Shown one piece after another: positions 6,726-14,464 of a DNA stretch of 26,136 nucleotides (its first letter is position 1; each line of letters begins with the position of its first letter). The notes under the pieces are model-generated. The model was not told where the DNA came from. It was given only the letters and a program-made list of their open reading frames with translations, and ran no database searches. The DNA comes from a virus: positions 1 through 26,136 of IMG/VR virus record IMGVR_UViG_3300021962_000560; one strand, written 5' to 3'. The position numbers and the translations under genes were made by a program.

Positions 6726-7106
6726 TCAGTACACCGGCCCGTCGCCGTAGGGCAGCTCGTACAGGCTCGGCGACATGCTCTGCATGCCTCCGCCCTGGCC
6801 GTACTGGCGGCGGCGGTCGTTGCGCATGTCCTCAAGAATCTTGCGCTGGCGGTTGTTGAAGCCGCGCATGGACTCGTCCTGGCCGGTCTGCATCTTGCCG
6901 GCCATGTAGCCCTGGGCTATCTTGGCCACCGCGCCCAGCGGGCTCGGCGCCACGTAGTGCTTGCCAACCATCTGGCCCTGCATCGGCTCGGTGGCCGACT
7001 GGCGCAGCGCGTCGATCGTGGCCTGCTTCTTCCTCATCTCCTCCTGCTCCGGGCGCAGGGCGCCCATCTGCAGCAGGTACTCGAACATCAGGTCGTCGTT
7101 CATCAC
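6726..7106 (-). CDS. Small virion-associated protein, function unknown
   Basis: This 126-aa protein has an N-terminal helical, Met/Glu-rich segment (DLMFEYLLQMGALRPEQEEM), a middle with PSPLGAVAKIAQGYMAGKM, and a basic helix (NNRQRKILEDMRNDRRRQY). The C-terminus is Gly/Ser/Tyr-rich. Its start overlaps the stop of the S74 protein as ATGA and it ends six bases before the medium ejection protein, so it belongs to the internal-virion group. The GAVAKIAQGYMAGK segment is typical of small proteins next to ejection proteins. I do not know a specific function. Confidence 0.6.
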   Translation of the reverse strand: MMNDDLMFEYLLQMGALRPEQEEMRKKQATIDALRQSATEPMQGQMVGKHYVAPSPLGAVAKIAQGYMAGKMQTGQDESMRGFNNRQRKILEDMRNDRRRQYGQGGGMQSMSPSLYELPYGDGPVY

Positions 7107-8389
7107 AGGCCTCCGTAGTTCACCATCAAGTAGCCGTTGGCGTGACGCTTGACCAGGTCAGGCCGCACCGCTTGCACCTCTTGCGCGATCACGCCGCGCT
7201 GGCGCTCGCCGAACATGTCGTACTCGTAGACGCCCACGCCAATGGCATGCGTGCCCACGCGGCGGATGCGGGACTTCAGGCGCCGATCCGAGAACATGAA
7301 CGCAGCGGTGCCAAGCTGCGCCCCGGCGTTGAGCAGGTTGCCGAAGGCCGCGTTTTGCGCGTTGACCGCGCCCAGCTGCGCGTCGTAGCCCATCTGCGTG
7401 GCACCCAGGATGTTGGGCACCTGCGCCATGCCTCCCTGCGAGAAGGACGGCATGCTGGGCATCTGAACTTGTTGCCCCGAGAGCAGCGCGTTCATCTCGT
7501 TCAGGCTCATGCCACGGCGCTGCATCTGCTCGGCGATCGCCTGCTGGCGCAGCCGGTTCTGGGCGTCGGCGTAGGACTGATTCAGGCCCTGCTGCTGGCC
7601 GATGGCCTGGTTCTGCGCCTGCATGCGGCTCTGATCCATCGCAGCCGCCTGGCCGAGCGCCTGGTTGGCGAACTGCGCCGCGCCCAGGTTCTGGTTGTAG
7701 CCCGTCTGCGCCGTCTGCATCTGCATGCCGAACAGGCGCTGCATCTCGTTGCCGGACTGGTTCAGCGCCTGGAACCGCTCGGCCGCTTGGCGCTGCTGCT
7801 GCTCGTCCATCGCCCGCTTGAAAGCCTCGCTGCCCTGCGTGAAGCCCTGGTTGGCCAGGCGCGTCTCGAGCTGGCGCTGCTGGTAGTCGTGCACCGGCTG
7901 CATGCGCTCCATCATCTGGTTGGCAACCGTGTCGCGATAGCCGCTGTCCACCTGTGGCAGCGCGCTGAAGTTGAAGCCCGTGGCCAGCCCCGGCGTGTAG
8001 TTGTTCAGGCCGGTGGTCAAGCCGCCAGGCGCGTTGGCCTGCGCCATCTGCGGCAGGTTGCTGTAGTCGAAGGGCTGCGCGTACTCGCTGGCTACGCGGT
8101 CCATGAAACCACTGGCCAGCTGGGTGCGATCGTTCTGCGTGCCGATCTGCGCATCCAGCGCCTGCTGCAGAGCCGGAGTCAGCGTCGTGTTCTGCATCCA
8201 CTGCGTGAACTGCTCGCCGGTGCTTGGGTCGGTCACCGCTTGGGTGTCCCACGACTGCGTGCCCCACGGCGTGTTCTGCACCGGCCGGTTGGCGTAGTTC
8301 TGCATGTTGAGGTTCTCTTTCGAGAGCTCCCCCTGCAGCTGCGCTGCGCCGACGTAGTCAGGCGGCGGCGGTGCTGATGCTTTGCCCAT
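7103..8389 (-). CDS. Gln-rich virion protein with C-terminal S74 chaperone domain
   Basis: The 428-aa protein has a Pro-rich start (MGKASAPPPPDY) and a long Gln/Asn/Met/Ala-rich helical body (about 30-350). The last 62 residues form an intramolecular chaperone of the peptidase S74 type: SDRRLKSRIRRVG, then VYEYDMFG and GVIAQEVQAVRPDLV. Ser367 and Lys372 are the expected self-cleavage dyad. S74 domains usually trimerise fibres and tailspikes and then cut themselves off. The ATG at 8389 has AAGGAG seven bases upstream (8397-8402); the frame open to 8434 lacks this. The gene overlaps the GNAT-like gene by 32 bases. The body may be an internal virion or tail-tip protein. Confidence 0.75.
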   Translation of the reverse strand: MGKASAPPPPDYVGAAQLQGELSKENLNMQNYANRPVQNTPWGTQSWDTQAVTDPSTGEQFTQWMQNTTLTPALQQALDAQIGTQNDRTQLASGFMDRVASEYAQPFDYSNLPQMAQANAPGGLTTGLNNYTPGLATGFNFSALPQVDSGYRDTVANQMMERMQPVHDYQQRQLETRLANQGFTQGSEAFKRAMDEQQQRQAAERFQALNQSGNEMQRLFGMQMQTAQTGYNQNLGAAQFANQALGQAAAMDQSRMQAQNQAIGQQQGLNQSYADAQNRLRQQAIAEQMQRRGMSLNEMNALLSGQQVQMPSMPSFSQGGMAQVPNILGATQMGYDAQLGAVNAQNAAFGNLLNAGAQLGTAAFMFSDRRLKSRIRRVGTHAIGVGVYEYDMFGERQRGVIAQEVQAVRPDLVKRHANGYLMVNYGGL

Positions 8390-8795
8390 GCTCTTGCTCC
8401 TTGATCCAGCGGCACTCGTCGTGACGCATCTCAAACATCACGCAATCAACGGTCTTGACGATCTCGCGGTAGCCCAGCCGCCGCACCAGGCGCAGGCACT
8501 CGTCATTGCCCTGGTCGATCAGCGCGTACACCGCGGCCTTGCCGGCGTGCAGGAACGGGTACTGGAACGCGGCCCTCAACAGCGCACGGGTCAGCGAGTG
8601 CGGCGTGTCGAACGCGACGTGCATCCAGCAGCTGGCCGTCTGCCACGCGTTGAAGCCCACCGCAGCCGCAACCGTGCCGTCGTCGCGCATCACGCCGACG
8701 CAGCGCAGGTCGCTGCTCCACGGCAACTTCGTGCGGCGATGCAGCCAGTCCCAGACGACGGGTTGCGTGCCAGGTTGATCGGTGACCAGCTTCAC
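8358..8795 (-). CDS. GNAT-like acyltransferase-fold protein
   Basis: This 145-aa protein follows a GNAT-like order: strand pair near 30-50 (RCVGVMRDDGTVAAAVGFNAW), strand MHVAFDT, helix SLTRALLRAAFQYPF, strand AAVYALID, then the C-terminal NDECLRLVRRLGYRE helix that marks this fold. The acetyl-CoA loop R/QxxGxG/A is not visible, so catalysis is uncertain. The start is the GTG at 8795, overlapping the nozzle stop as GTGA; the frame open to 8966 is a shadow of the nozzle gene. Similar proteins often sit among tail genes of phages; a role in modifying virion or host protein is only inference. Confidence 0.65.
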   Translation of the reverse strand: MKLVTDQPGTQPVVWDWLHRRTKLPWSSDLRCVGVMRDDGTVAAAVGFNAWQTASCWMHVAFDTPHSLTRALLRAAFQYPFLHAGKAAVYALIDQGNDECLRLVRRLGYREIVKTVDCVMFEMRHDECRWIKEQEHGQSISTAAA

Positions 8796-10390
8796 ATCAC
8801 CCCGCCCATCTCGGTCATCACGTTGGCCGACAGGAACGCCGTGCCAGGCAACCCACGCATCTTCAAGCGCAGCGACCCGAAGTAGCCCAAGCCTGTCGTG
8901 CCGTACCAGGCCTCGTAGCTGTTGGGCGCGGCCCAGGTCGCTGTACCCCAAACATCCGAGTCCCACAACGACGTCGCCGTCGAATCAAACGCGGGCGCAC
9001 CGTCAATCTGCTGGAAGCTGTACTGAGTGTTGATGCTGACCTTGACTGCAGGTGCCGCAGAGCCATAAAAAATGGGCCTTGCAAGACCAAATTTCTTCAA
9101 GTTGGCAGGCGTGCCAAAGGAGTTGAAAGCGCACTGCGCCTCGCCGACGACATACGTGCCGCCCGTGCCATCTTGAGCGACGCCATCAAGGCTGCCGTAC
9201 AGCCCACGACCAACGATTCCATCGGCGTTACCGAAGTACAGCTGCCCAGCGACCACCGTTGCCGAGCGCATCGGGATGCCCTCAAATTGGCCCCATGCCC
9301 CGGTGGTGACGTTCATGGCGAACTGCCGGAAAACGCCGTTGTCCACGGGGAGGCTGATCAGCAGCACCTCGGATCCCGGCACCGTGCAGACGTGGAAGAA
9401 CTTGTTGTTGCGCAGCCTTTGCACCAGCGGCGAGAACACCGACTGGATCTTGGCCGCGGGGCCAATGTTCTGGTTGTCGACGCTCCACTGCCCGTTGATC
9501 AACCGCGACATCGGCACCAGCCCGAGCTCGCTGACGACCATCACGTCGCCGCCGTACTGGGTGAAATAGTTGCCGTGCAGCGGCACTGGGCCGACGTACC
9601 AGACGCCCTTCAGGCCGAACGTCGTGGCACTGGTCGGGTCAGTCCCCTCCCAGACACCGATGTCGCCCTCGGTGCCGATGGCCACCAAGTAGTCGTCGAT
9701 GGACACCCCAGCATCCAAGGTCCAGTTGACCAGCGCTGAGACGTAGCCCCCGTTGCGCAAGATGCTGCCCATTGGCATGGAGGTGCAAGATCCCGTGACA
9801 GCGTTTACGGTGTCCAGGTAGTACACCTGGGGGTCACCTTCGGCCGTAAACCACACCCGCTGCTTCCACACCGCGACCGTGCGCACGTTGGCCGGCAAGC
9901 CAGTCGTGGTGGCCGTGCGGTTGACCCAGCCCGTACTGGTGCTGTAGGTCCAATAGCCGGCGCCAGGCGAGACGGCCAGCAAGAACGTGTCGCCGGGCGT
10001 CGAGAACTGCGTTGTCCACCACTCGTCGCTGGTGCTGCCCGTCGTGGTCACCACTATGGTCGGCGTGCCGCTCAACGTGACATCGTAGATGTCACCATCA
10101 GCCGCAGCGAACACTTTGTTGTTGGCGCTGGCGGGAGCCACGTAACCGAACACCGACTCAACCGACAAGCCCTCGATTGCGGCATGCTCCTGCCAGCCAC
10201 GGCGCAGCTCGACGCCTTGCTGGCGCGGGATAAAGTTGGTCAGCACCAGTGCGTCGCGCGGGTCCATGGCGCTGATCGGGTCACGATAGTTCAGGCCACC
10301 CACCGGCGCCGGCACCAGGAACGGCTGCGCGACGCGAGCCGCCGCGGCCCGCCGCGGACTCTTGGAGGGCGCAAGCGGCACCAGAGGCAT
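8792..10390 (-). CDS. Tail nozzle / tail tubular protein B-like
   Basis: The 532-aa protein is beta-rich with few charged helices. Its N-terminus has PVGGLNYRDPISAMDPRDAL and LTNFIPRQQGVELRRGWQ, a signature of podovirus stabilisation/nozzle proteins. Repeated blade-like segments follow (VFAAADGDIYDVT, YWTYSTSTGWVN, VWFTAEGDPQVYYLD, GQLYFGNADGIVGRG), suggesting a propeller. The T7 gp12 and P22 gp10 class forms the lower tube of the short tail. It follows the adaptor gene by a single base, the usual adaptor-nozzle order. Start ATG at 10390. Size is between the P22 and T7 proteins. Confidence 0.85.
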   Translation of the reverse strand: MPLVPLAPSKSPRRAAAARVAQPFLVPAPVGGLNYRDPISAMDPRDALVLTNFIPRQQGVELRRGWQEHAAIEGLSVESVFGYVAPASANNKVFAAADGDIYDVTLSGTPTIVVTTTGSTSDEWWTTQFSTPGDTFLLAVSPGAGYWTYSTSTGWVNRTATTTGLPANVRTVAVWKQRVWFTAEGDPQVYYLDTVNAVTGSCTSMPMGSILRNGGYVSALVNWTLDAGVSIDDYLVAIGTEGDIGVWEGTDPTSATTFGLKGVWYVGPVPLHGNYFTQYGGDVMVVSELGLVPMSRLINGQWSVDNQNIGPAAKIQSVFSPLVQRLRNNKFFHVCTVPGSEVLLISLPVDNGVFRQFAMNVTTGAWGQFEGIPMRSATVVAGQLYFGNADGIVGRGLYGSLDGVAQDGTGGTYVVGEAQCAFNSFGTPANLKKFGLARPIFYGSAAPAVKVSINTQYSFQQIDGAPAFDSTATSLWDSDVWGTATWAAPNSYEAWYGTTGLGYFGSLRLKMRGLPGTAFLSANVMTEMGGVM

Positions 10391-10391
10391 G

Positions 10392-11153
10392 TCAGACCCC
10401 TGCGGCCGACCCGTAGCCGGTGTCCGGCGTGTTGGTCAGCGGCTGGATGAGCGGGATGCCGAAGGTGCGCACCATGCTCAGCACCGGGGCACCCTTCTCC
10501 GCGCCCTTGCGGTTCTCAAACGAGACCTGGAAGTCGCGCATCGCCGCCGCGCTGTCCAAGCCCTTCATCTCAAGCCACTTGACCCGCGTGTACAGCGTCA
10601 CCAGCGTGGCGTCCAGCAGCACGGTGTCGCCGTTCTTCTGCACCCGGTTCTTGTACAGGTCGCTGTTGTCGGCGTCCTGCACCCAGGCCTGGGACAGATA
10701 GAAAAACGTCATCGTCTGCGACGCAGACGGCGGCGCCAGCACGTACAGCTGGTTGCCACGCACTTGCCAGTAGAACGACAGCGTGGGCAGCGTCGTGCGC
10801 ACCAGCAGCTGCTGCCACATCTGCGGCGAGATGGGCCCGAGGCTCGGCAGCTGCGTGGTGGCGTTCCAGTTGGTCTGGTCGACCCAGTCGAAGAAGTCAT
10901 CCGGCAGGGCGAAGGCTTTCTCCTTCTGGCCTGCGGTGTCGGACGCGATGCTGACGGTGAAGGGCTTGACCAGCTCCTGCCACTCGTACATGGTCAACAG
11001 CTCGATGCCGGCCATGTTGCAGGCCTGCACCATCTGCTGAACGGCCGGGTCGGCGCTGCCGGCCGGATCGGTGGGCACGGGGAACGCGACCATCGAGGCC
11101 ACGTTCTGCACAATGGCCGACAGGCTCGACTCGTCGACAAGCTGGAAAGCCAT
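10392..11153 (-). CDS. Head-to-tail adaptor / tail tubular protein A-like
   Basis: The 253-aa protein contains the block ELLTMYEWQELVKPF followed by FALPDDFFDWVDQTNW and LGPISPQMWQQL. This combination recurs in podovirus adaptor (tail tubular A) proteins. The C-terminal half holds strands (FYWQVRGNQLYVLAPP, MTFFYLSQAWV) and a helix with the KWLEMKGLDSAAAMRDFQ motif. It would form the ring that joins the portal to the nozzle. The stop lies one base before the nozzle start. It is longer than P22 gp4 (166 aa) and T7 gp11 (196 aa). Confidence 0.8.
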   Translation of the reverse strand: MAFQLVDESSLSAIVQNVASMVAFPVPTDPAGSADPAVQQMVQACNMAGIELLTMYEWQELVKPFTVSIASDTAGQKEKAFALPDDFFDWVDQTNWNATTQLPSLGPISPQMWQQLLVRTTLPTLSFYWQVRGNQLYVLAPPSASQTMTFFYLSQAWVQDADNSDLYKNRVQKNGDTVLLDATLVTLYTRVKWLEMKGLDSAAAMRDFQVSFENRKGAEKGAPVLSMVRTFGIPLIQPLTNTPDTGYGSAAGV

Positions 11154-11171
11154 CCCGTGCCCCTTTCAGCT

Positions 11172-11783
11172 TCAGCCCACCGCCTCGGCGGCCGCCACCG
11201 CGCGCTTGCTCGGCAGCTTCATCTGAGCCTGCATCGCGTCCAGGCGCGTCTTCAGGTCATCGATGACAGCGTCGCGCTCCTGCAGCGCGGCGTTCAGCGC
11301 CTCCATCGGCGCGTTGCCCTTGGCCACCTCGATGAAGGCCTTGGCGGCCGACTTGTCCTGGTGGAAGGACATGAACTTCTGGCCCAGGTTGTCTGCGGCA
11401 CCAGCCAGCTGCTCCACCGTCTTGATGCTGAAATACTCGTACTCTTTGACCTTGCCGGGGGTCATGCTGGGCATGGCCGACAAAGGCGTCCCCGAGACGG
11501 CCTCGGCCTGGCCCGCGCGCCACTTGGCCAGGCGGTCGGCAAAGCGCTGCTCGTCCAGCGCGTCCACCGGACGGTCGACGATGTTGAGGCGGTCGCCCGG
11601 GATGTGGATGCGCACAAAGTCACGCTCCACGTAGATCGCCCGGCCGGCTTCCTTGCTCTTGAACTCGTGCAGAACGGGCACGCGGTGAAACTCGACGTGC
11701 AGCCGGTTGTCCTCGGTGTTGCGCGTCGGGTCCGGCCGCGCCATCGGCGGGGCTGCAAATTCAGTGGACGTGGTGGGTTGCAT
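11172..11783 (-). CDS. Conserved head-region protein with C-terminal coiled coil
   Basis: This 203-aa protein has an N-terminal beta-type domain (about 28-80: HVEFHRVPVLHEFKSK, IYVERDFVRIHIPGDRLNIV). A linker with WRAGQAEAVSGTPLS and an all-helical part follow, ending in a clear coiled coil (about 160-193, ALQERDAVIDDLKTRLDAMQ). The layout recurs in head-gene clusters of podoviruses, but I know no assigned function. It lies between a small Ala/Ser/Gly protein and the adaptor gene. A capsid-associated or connector role is possible. An enzyme is unlikely, since no catalytic motif is visible. Confidence 0.6.
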   Translation of the reverse strand: MQPTTSTEFAAPPMARPDPTRNTEDNRLHVEFHRVPVLHEFKSKEAGRAIYVERDFVRIHIPGDRLNIVDRPVDALDEQRFADRLAKWRAGQAEAVSGTPLSAMPSMTPGKVKEYEYFSIKTVEQLAGAADNLGQKFMSFHQDKSAAKAFIEVAKGNAPMEALNAALQERDAVIDDLKTRLDAMQAQMKLPSKRAVAAAEAVG

Positions 11784-11806
11784 GGTGTTTTCCTTGTGTT
11801 GATGGA

Positions 11807-12004
11807 TCAGACGCCGACGCCGTCGCCGTACTCGACGAGGAAGTCGGACCCGGGCGCGGAGCCGATGCGAGAGCCGCTGACGCTGGCGCCGTCAGCCCCC
11901 GTCAGGCCGATGCCCTGGGTGGATGCGCCAGTCGACTGCGACGCGGCGGTGTCGACGATGGCCGGAGCGGTTGCAGAGACGGCGGCGCCGTAAGTCACTG
12001 CCAT
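11807..12004 (-). CDS. Small Ala/Ser/Gly/Thr-rich protein, possible head decoration
   Basis: This 65-aa protein is low in charge and rich in Ala, Ser, Gly, Thr and Val (TAPAIVDTAASQSTGAST, then GIGLTGADGASVSGS), suggesting short beta structure. The ATG at 12004 has AAGGAG at good spacing. It is the first gene after the intrinsic terminator downstream of the capsid gene, so its transcription depends on readthrough or another promoter. Position next to the capsid gene makes a head-decoration or cement role conceivable. No family is recognised. Confidence 0.5.
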   Translation of the reverse strand: MAVTYGAAVSATAPAIVDTAASQSTGASTQGIGLTGADGASVSGSRIGSAPGSDFLVEYGDGVGV

Positions 12005-12025
12005 GATGGTTCTCCTTCAGATGTG

Positions 12026-12072
12026 AAAAAGCCCCCCGGGAGGGTCACCCCGCCCGAGGGGAAGGGTGACCC
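12026..12072 (-). terminator. Intrinsic terminator downstream of the major capsid gene
   Basis: Reading the minus strand, GGGTCACCC and GGGTGACCC can form a 9-bp stem. Alternatively CCCCTCGGG can pair with CCCGGGGGG (one G-U) right before CTTTTT. The second fold plus the T-run at 12026-12030 is a standard rho-independent terminator; the first competes with it, which could make it a partial terminator. It would give more capsid transcript than downstream tail transcript. Confidence 0.7.
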
Positions 12073-12090
12073 ACCACAGGTCCACCAAAC

Positions 12091-13071
12091 TTAGGCGACC
12101 ATGCGGCCTTGGAACTGCGCGCCGTTGCAGGTGAGGTTGCCGGCCCAGCCCAGGATCTGAACTTCTGCGTCCTGGTTGATGGCGTAGCGACGATTCGGCG
12201 ACAGCGGCACCATGTTGCGCTGCGCGTGCGGGCGCCACTTCAGGTACTTCGTGTTGAGGAAGAACCCGGTGTTCGCAGGGCAGTAGCCGCCGATGCCGCC
12301 GTCCAGCACGACGTCCGCGTCCATGAACTTGATGGACGGGAAGCCGAGGTTGGCCGTGTCGGGCGACGTGAAGCGCTGGATCGCCTGCAGCGACGCGACG
12401 TAGTAACCCCAGTAGTTGCTGTCGAACACGATCAGGTCCGGCCGGTCGGTGCCCCGAACGGTCTGCGACCAGAGGTTGTTCATGCACGACTGGATGTTGG
12501 CCGCGGAGGCCGCACCGCCGGTGAAGGTCGACACGTCCAGCAGCTGGCTGCGCCAGAAGGTCCAGGTCGCACGGTCGATGCCACCGTAGGTGCCGGAGCT
12601 CGGCGCGGTGGGCACGGCAGCGCCCAGGCCGGTGATCTCCTTGCCGCCGGAGCCGGTGCCGTCGGAGTACACCGACTGCGCCAGCTTGTTCACCATCGTC
12701 GCCTCGGCGACGTTGATGCGGGCTTCCATCAGGTCGATCAGCGCTTCCTTGCCGCTGTTCTGCAGCATCTCCAGGCCGGACATGATGACCGGCACGGCGA
12801 ACTGCTTCAGATCGAACTGGGCGGCGCTGATAACGTCCTGAGCGGCCACCGGCAGCAGGTCGTACCCGCTGTAGAACCCGGCGTTGCCGTTCTCAGCGAA
12901 CGACAGCTCCTCGATGATCACGTTGCCGCCCGAGATGGTGCGGACGTTGCCGCGCTGCTGCAGCTTGGCCAGCAGGGCGTTGTTCTTCGTGACGTTGTCG
13001 GCGATGGTGCGCGACCGATTCTGGATCGTGGTCGCGATGATGTCCGTGATGGACGAATTGGCGAATGCCAT
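12091..13071 (-). CDS. Major capsid protein
   Basis: The 326-aa protein has a long N-terminal helical arm (SITDIIATTIQNRSRTIADN), then NVRTISGGNVIIEELSF, then FYSGYDLLPVAAQDVISAA. The central part includes VPVIMSGLEMLQNSGKEALID and the P-domain-like AEATMVNKLAQSVYSDGTG. This order is typical of HK97-fold coat proteins in this phage group. A C-terminal strand-rich part contains VVLDGGIGGYCPANTGFFLNT. It has no N-terminal delta domain, in line with a separate scaffold gene upstream. GAGGAG precedes the ATG. It has its own structured leader and a terminator behind it, suggesting a high-output segment of the operon. Confidence 0.9.
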   Translation of the reverse strand: MAFANSSITDIIATTIQNRSRTIADNVTKNNALLAKLQQRGNVRTISGGNVIIEELSFAENGNAGFYSGYDLLPVAAQDVISAAQFDLKQFAVPVIMSGLEMLQNSGKEALIDLMEARINVAEATMVNKLAQSVYSDGTGSGGKEITGLGAAVPTAPSSGTYGGIDRATWTFWRSQLLDVSTFTGGAASAANIQSCMNNLWSQTVRGTDRPDLIVFDSNYWGYYVASLQAIQRFTSPDTANLGFPSIKFMDADVVLDGGIGGYCPANTGFFLNTKYLKWRPHAQRNMVPLSPNRRYAINQDAEVQILGWAGNLTCNGAQFQGRMVA

Positions 13072-13084
13072 GATGAAAACTCCT

Positions 13085-13125
13085 CATCTGAGATGGAAAC
13101 GGGCTTGCGCCCACCAGATCAGATG
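13085..13125 (-). promoter_or_regulatory. Nested stem in the capsid mRNA leader beside the ribosome site
   Basis: On the minus strand CATCTGA (13119-13125) can pair with TCAGATG (13085-13091), enclosing a small hairpin GGGC-GCAA-GCCC (13101-13112) with a GNRA tetraloop. The 3' arm ends next to the GAGGAG of the capsid gene, so folding could influence translation. No promoter match is evident in the 211-base gap. Confidence 0.4.
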
Positions 13126-13169
13126 CGCCTCTCGCGAACCGGGTCAGTCCGTCTTTGTCGCGAAGGTGG

Positions 13170-13185
13170 GACGCCGGGCGGCGTC
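13170..13185 (-). other. Short GC hairpin in the capsid leader
   Basis: GACGCC and GGCGTC form a 6-bp stem around a four-base loop, extendable by a G-U and a G-C pair. No T-run follows, so it is not an intrinsic terminator by itself. It may be part of the leader structure. Confidence 0.35.
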
Positions 13186-13218
13186 TCCTCGGAGCTTGCG
13201 GTGGCTGGGGTGCTTTGG

Positions 13219-13250
13219 CACACCAAGTGCGCATTGCGCACCATGGTGTG
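13219..13250. other. Long dyad downstream of the scaffold stop codon
   Basis: GTGCGCA-T-TGCGCAC (13227-13241) is a perfect 7-1-7 inverted repeat. CACACC (13219-13224) and GGTGTG (13245-13250) extend it past a small internal loop to 13 bp. No T-run follows on the minus strand. It could be an mRNA end-protecting stem, a processing site between scaffold and capsid transcripts, or an operator. Confidence 0.55.
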
Positions 13251-13282
13251 ATTGTCGCACCGTCCGTGCCGTGAATGTGCCG

Positions 13283-14464
13283 TCAGCGGGCCGCCTGGAC
13301 GATGGCGGCCTCAATGGCCGAGCGCACGTCGGTGGCGTCTTGGCGCATAGAGCCGGCCGGCGCAGCCCCGGTGACGCTGACCGCGGCCGCCTTGGCGCGC
13401 TGCACGGCCTGCGTCTGGGCCTGGGCGCCTTGGGCTTTTTGTCTGCCATGGATCACGCTGCGCACGCGCTCGTTGATCATGCACGCCTTCTGGTAAGCGT
13501 CCTGCAGCGTCATCTCCTGGCCGCGACGGTGCGCCAGCTCGAGCAGGTCGGCCATCTCCTGGCGCACGTCGTCGCCAAACTCGGCGCGGTCTAGAAACTG
13601 CGCCACCTCGCCGTGGGCCTTTTCCACCACCCTCTGACGCTGCGTCTCCTGCGCCTGCTGGAACTGCTGGAACATCTGCTGCATTGGCGCCAGGCGCTGG
13701 TTCAGCACCTGCTCGATGGCGGCCTGCTGCGGATCCTGCCGGGGCGTCTGGCCGGCCAGGGCGCTGTCGAGCATGTCGACGAAGCCGTTGCCAAAGCGGC
13801 CGATGCCGAACTGGCTGACGATGCCCGCCACCATCTGCGCCAACTCCGGCGCGGTGCCGGTACGCAGCCGCGCAGCCGTGCTCATCAGGTTGTCGATGGC
13901 CTGCAGGGCGTTGCTGTTCTCGGCGCGGATGAAGCCCTCGTAGGGGGCGATCGTGCGCATCACGGCGTCGTAGTTGCGCCGCGCCTCAGCCGACTCCTGC
14001 AGCGTGCGCTGCACTTCCACCTCGCGCCGGTGCACCTCGGCGCGCACCGCCTCGGGCAGCTGCGCCCAGTGCTCGCGCACGTCGGGGCGCCAAGCCTGCG
14101 GAGCACGGTCGGCGCGGGGGCCGGGCTTGGGGCCTGGCTGCACGCCTTCGGCCTGCTGGTCTTGCTCGGCCTGCTGCTCGGGCTGCTCGGCCTCGGCCTC
14201 GGCCTGCGCCTGGCGGGCCTTGAAGCGGCCGTGCTCGTCGCGCTCGCGGGCGGGCGACGAGGCGTCGGACTCTGCCAGCGCGTTCAGGTCCTGGCCGCTG
14301 GCTTGCGGCTCCCCAGTTGATGACTCGGCGCCTTGTGGAGCGTCGAGCAACGGCTCGTCAGCCGCGACGGGCGCGTCGGCCTCAAGGATAGGCGCCGGGC
14401 TCGGCGAATCGATCGCGGCCTCGAGGGCCTCGCGCAGGGATGGTGTGGTGGGTTCAGTCATCAT
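13283..14464 (-). CDS. Capsid scaffolding protein
   Basis: The 393-aa protein sits directly upstream of the capsid gene. Residues 1-125 are acidic, disordered-looking and Gln/Glu/Ala-rich (AEAEAEQPEQQAEQDQQAEG). From 126 a helical part begins with WRPDVREHWAQLPEAVRAEV, then RRNYDAVMRTIAPYEGF, then ALQAIDNLMSTAARLRTG. A Gln-rich helix (about 270-300) and a basic C-terminus follow. Acidic N-terminus, high helix content, no Cys and this position are the usual marks of scaffold proteins, which shape the procapsid and then leave. Its start overlaps the previous stop as ATGA. Confidence 0.8.
   Translation of the reverse strand: MMTEPTTPSLREALEAAIDSPSPAPILEADAPVAADEPLLDAPQGAESSTGEPQASGQDLNALAESDASSPARERDEHGRFKARQAQAEAEAEQPEQQAEQDQQAEGVQPGPKPGPRADRAPQAWRPDVREHWAQLPEAVRAEVHRREVEVQRTLQESAEARRNYDAVMRTIAPYEGFIRAENSNALQAIDNLMSTAARLRTGTAPELAQMVAGIVSQFGIGRFGNGFVDMLDSALAGQTPRQDPQQAAIEQVLNQRLAPMQQMFQQFQQAQETQRQRVVEKAHGEVAQFLDRAEFGDDVRQEMADLLELAHRRGQEMTLQDAYQKACMINERVRSVIHGRQKAQGAQAQTQAVQRAKAAAVSVTGAAPAGSMRQDATDVRSAIEAAIVQAAR

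Noticed and set aside
5319-7118. 599-codon plus-strand open frame
   Set aside because: Antisense to two ejection-type genes; composition is Leu/Arg/His-rich without domains, and no ribosome site or operon context supports it.
8796-8966. N-terminal extension of the GNAT-like protein
   Set aside because: It reads another frame of the nozzle gene; the GTG at 8795 gives the coupled GTGA start.
10362-11993. 543-codon plus-strand open frame
   Set aside because: Antisense across three coupled head-tail genes; an artefact of high third-position GC.
13219-13250. Intrinsic terminator after the scaffold gene
   Set aside because: The dyad is strong but no T-run follows on the minus strand, so I list it only as a structural element.
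13256-13283. Further copies of the attachment heptamer (GTGCCGT twice)
   Set aside because: Orientation and spacing differ from the junction pairs and the sequence runs into the end of the scaffold gene; likely chance in GC-rich DNA.
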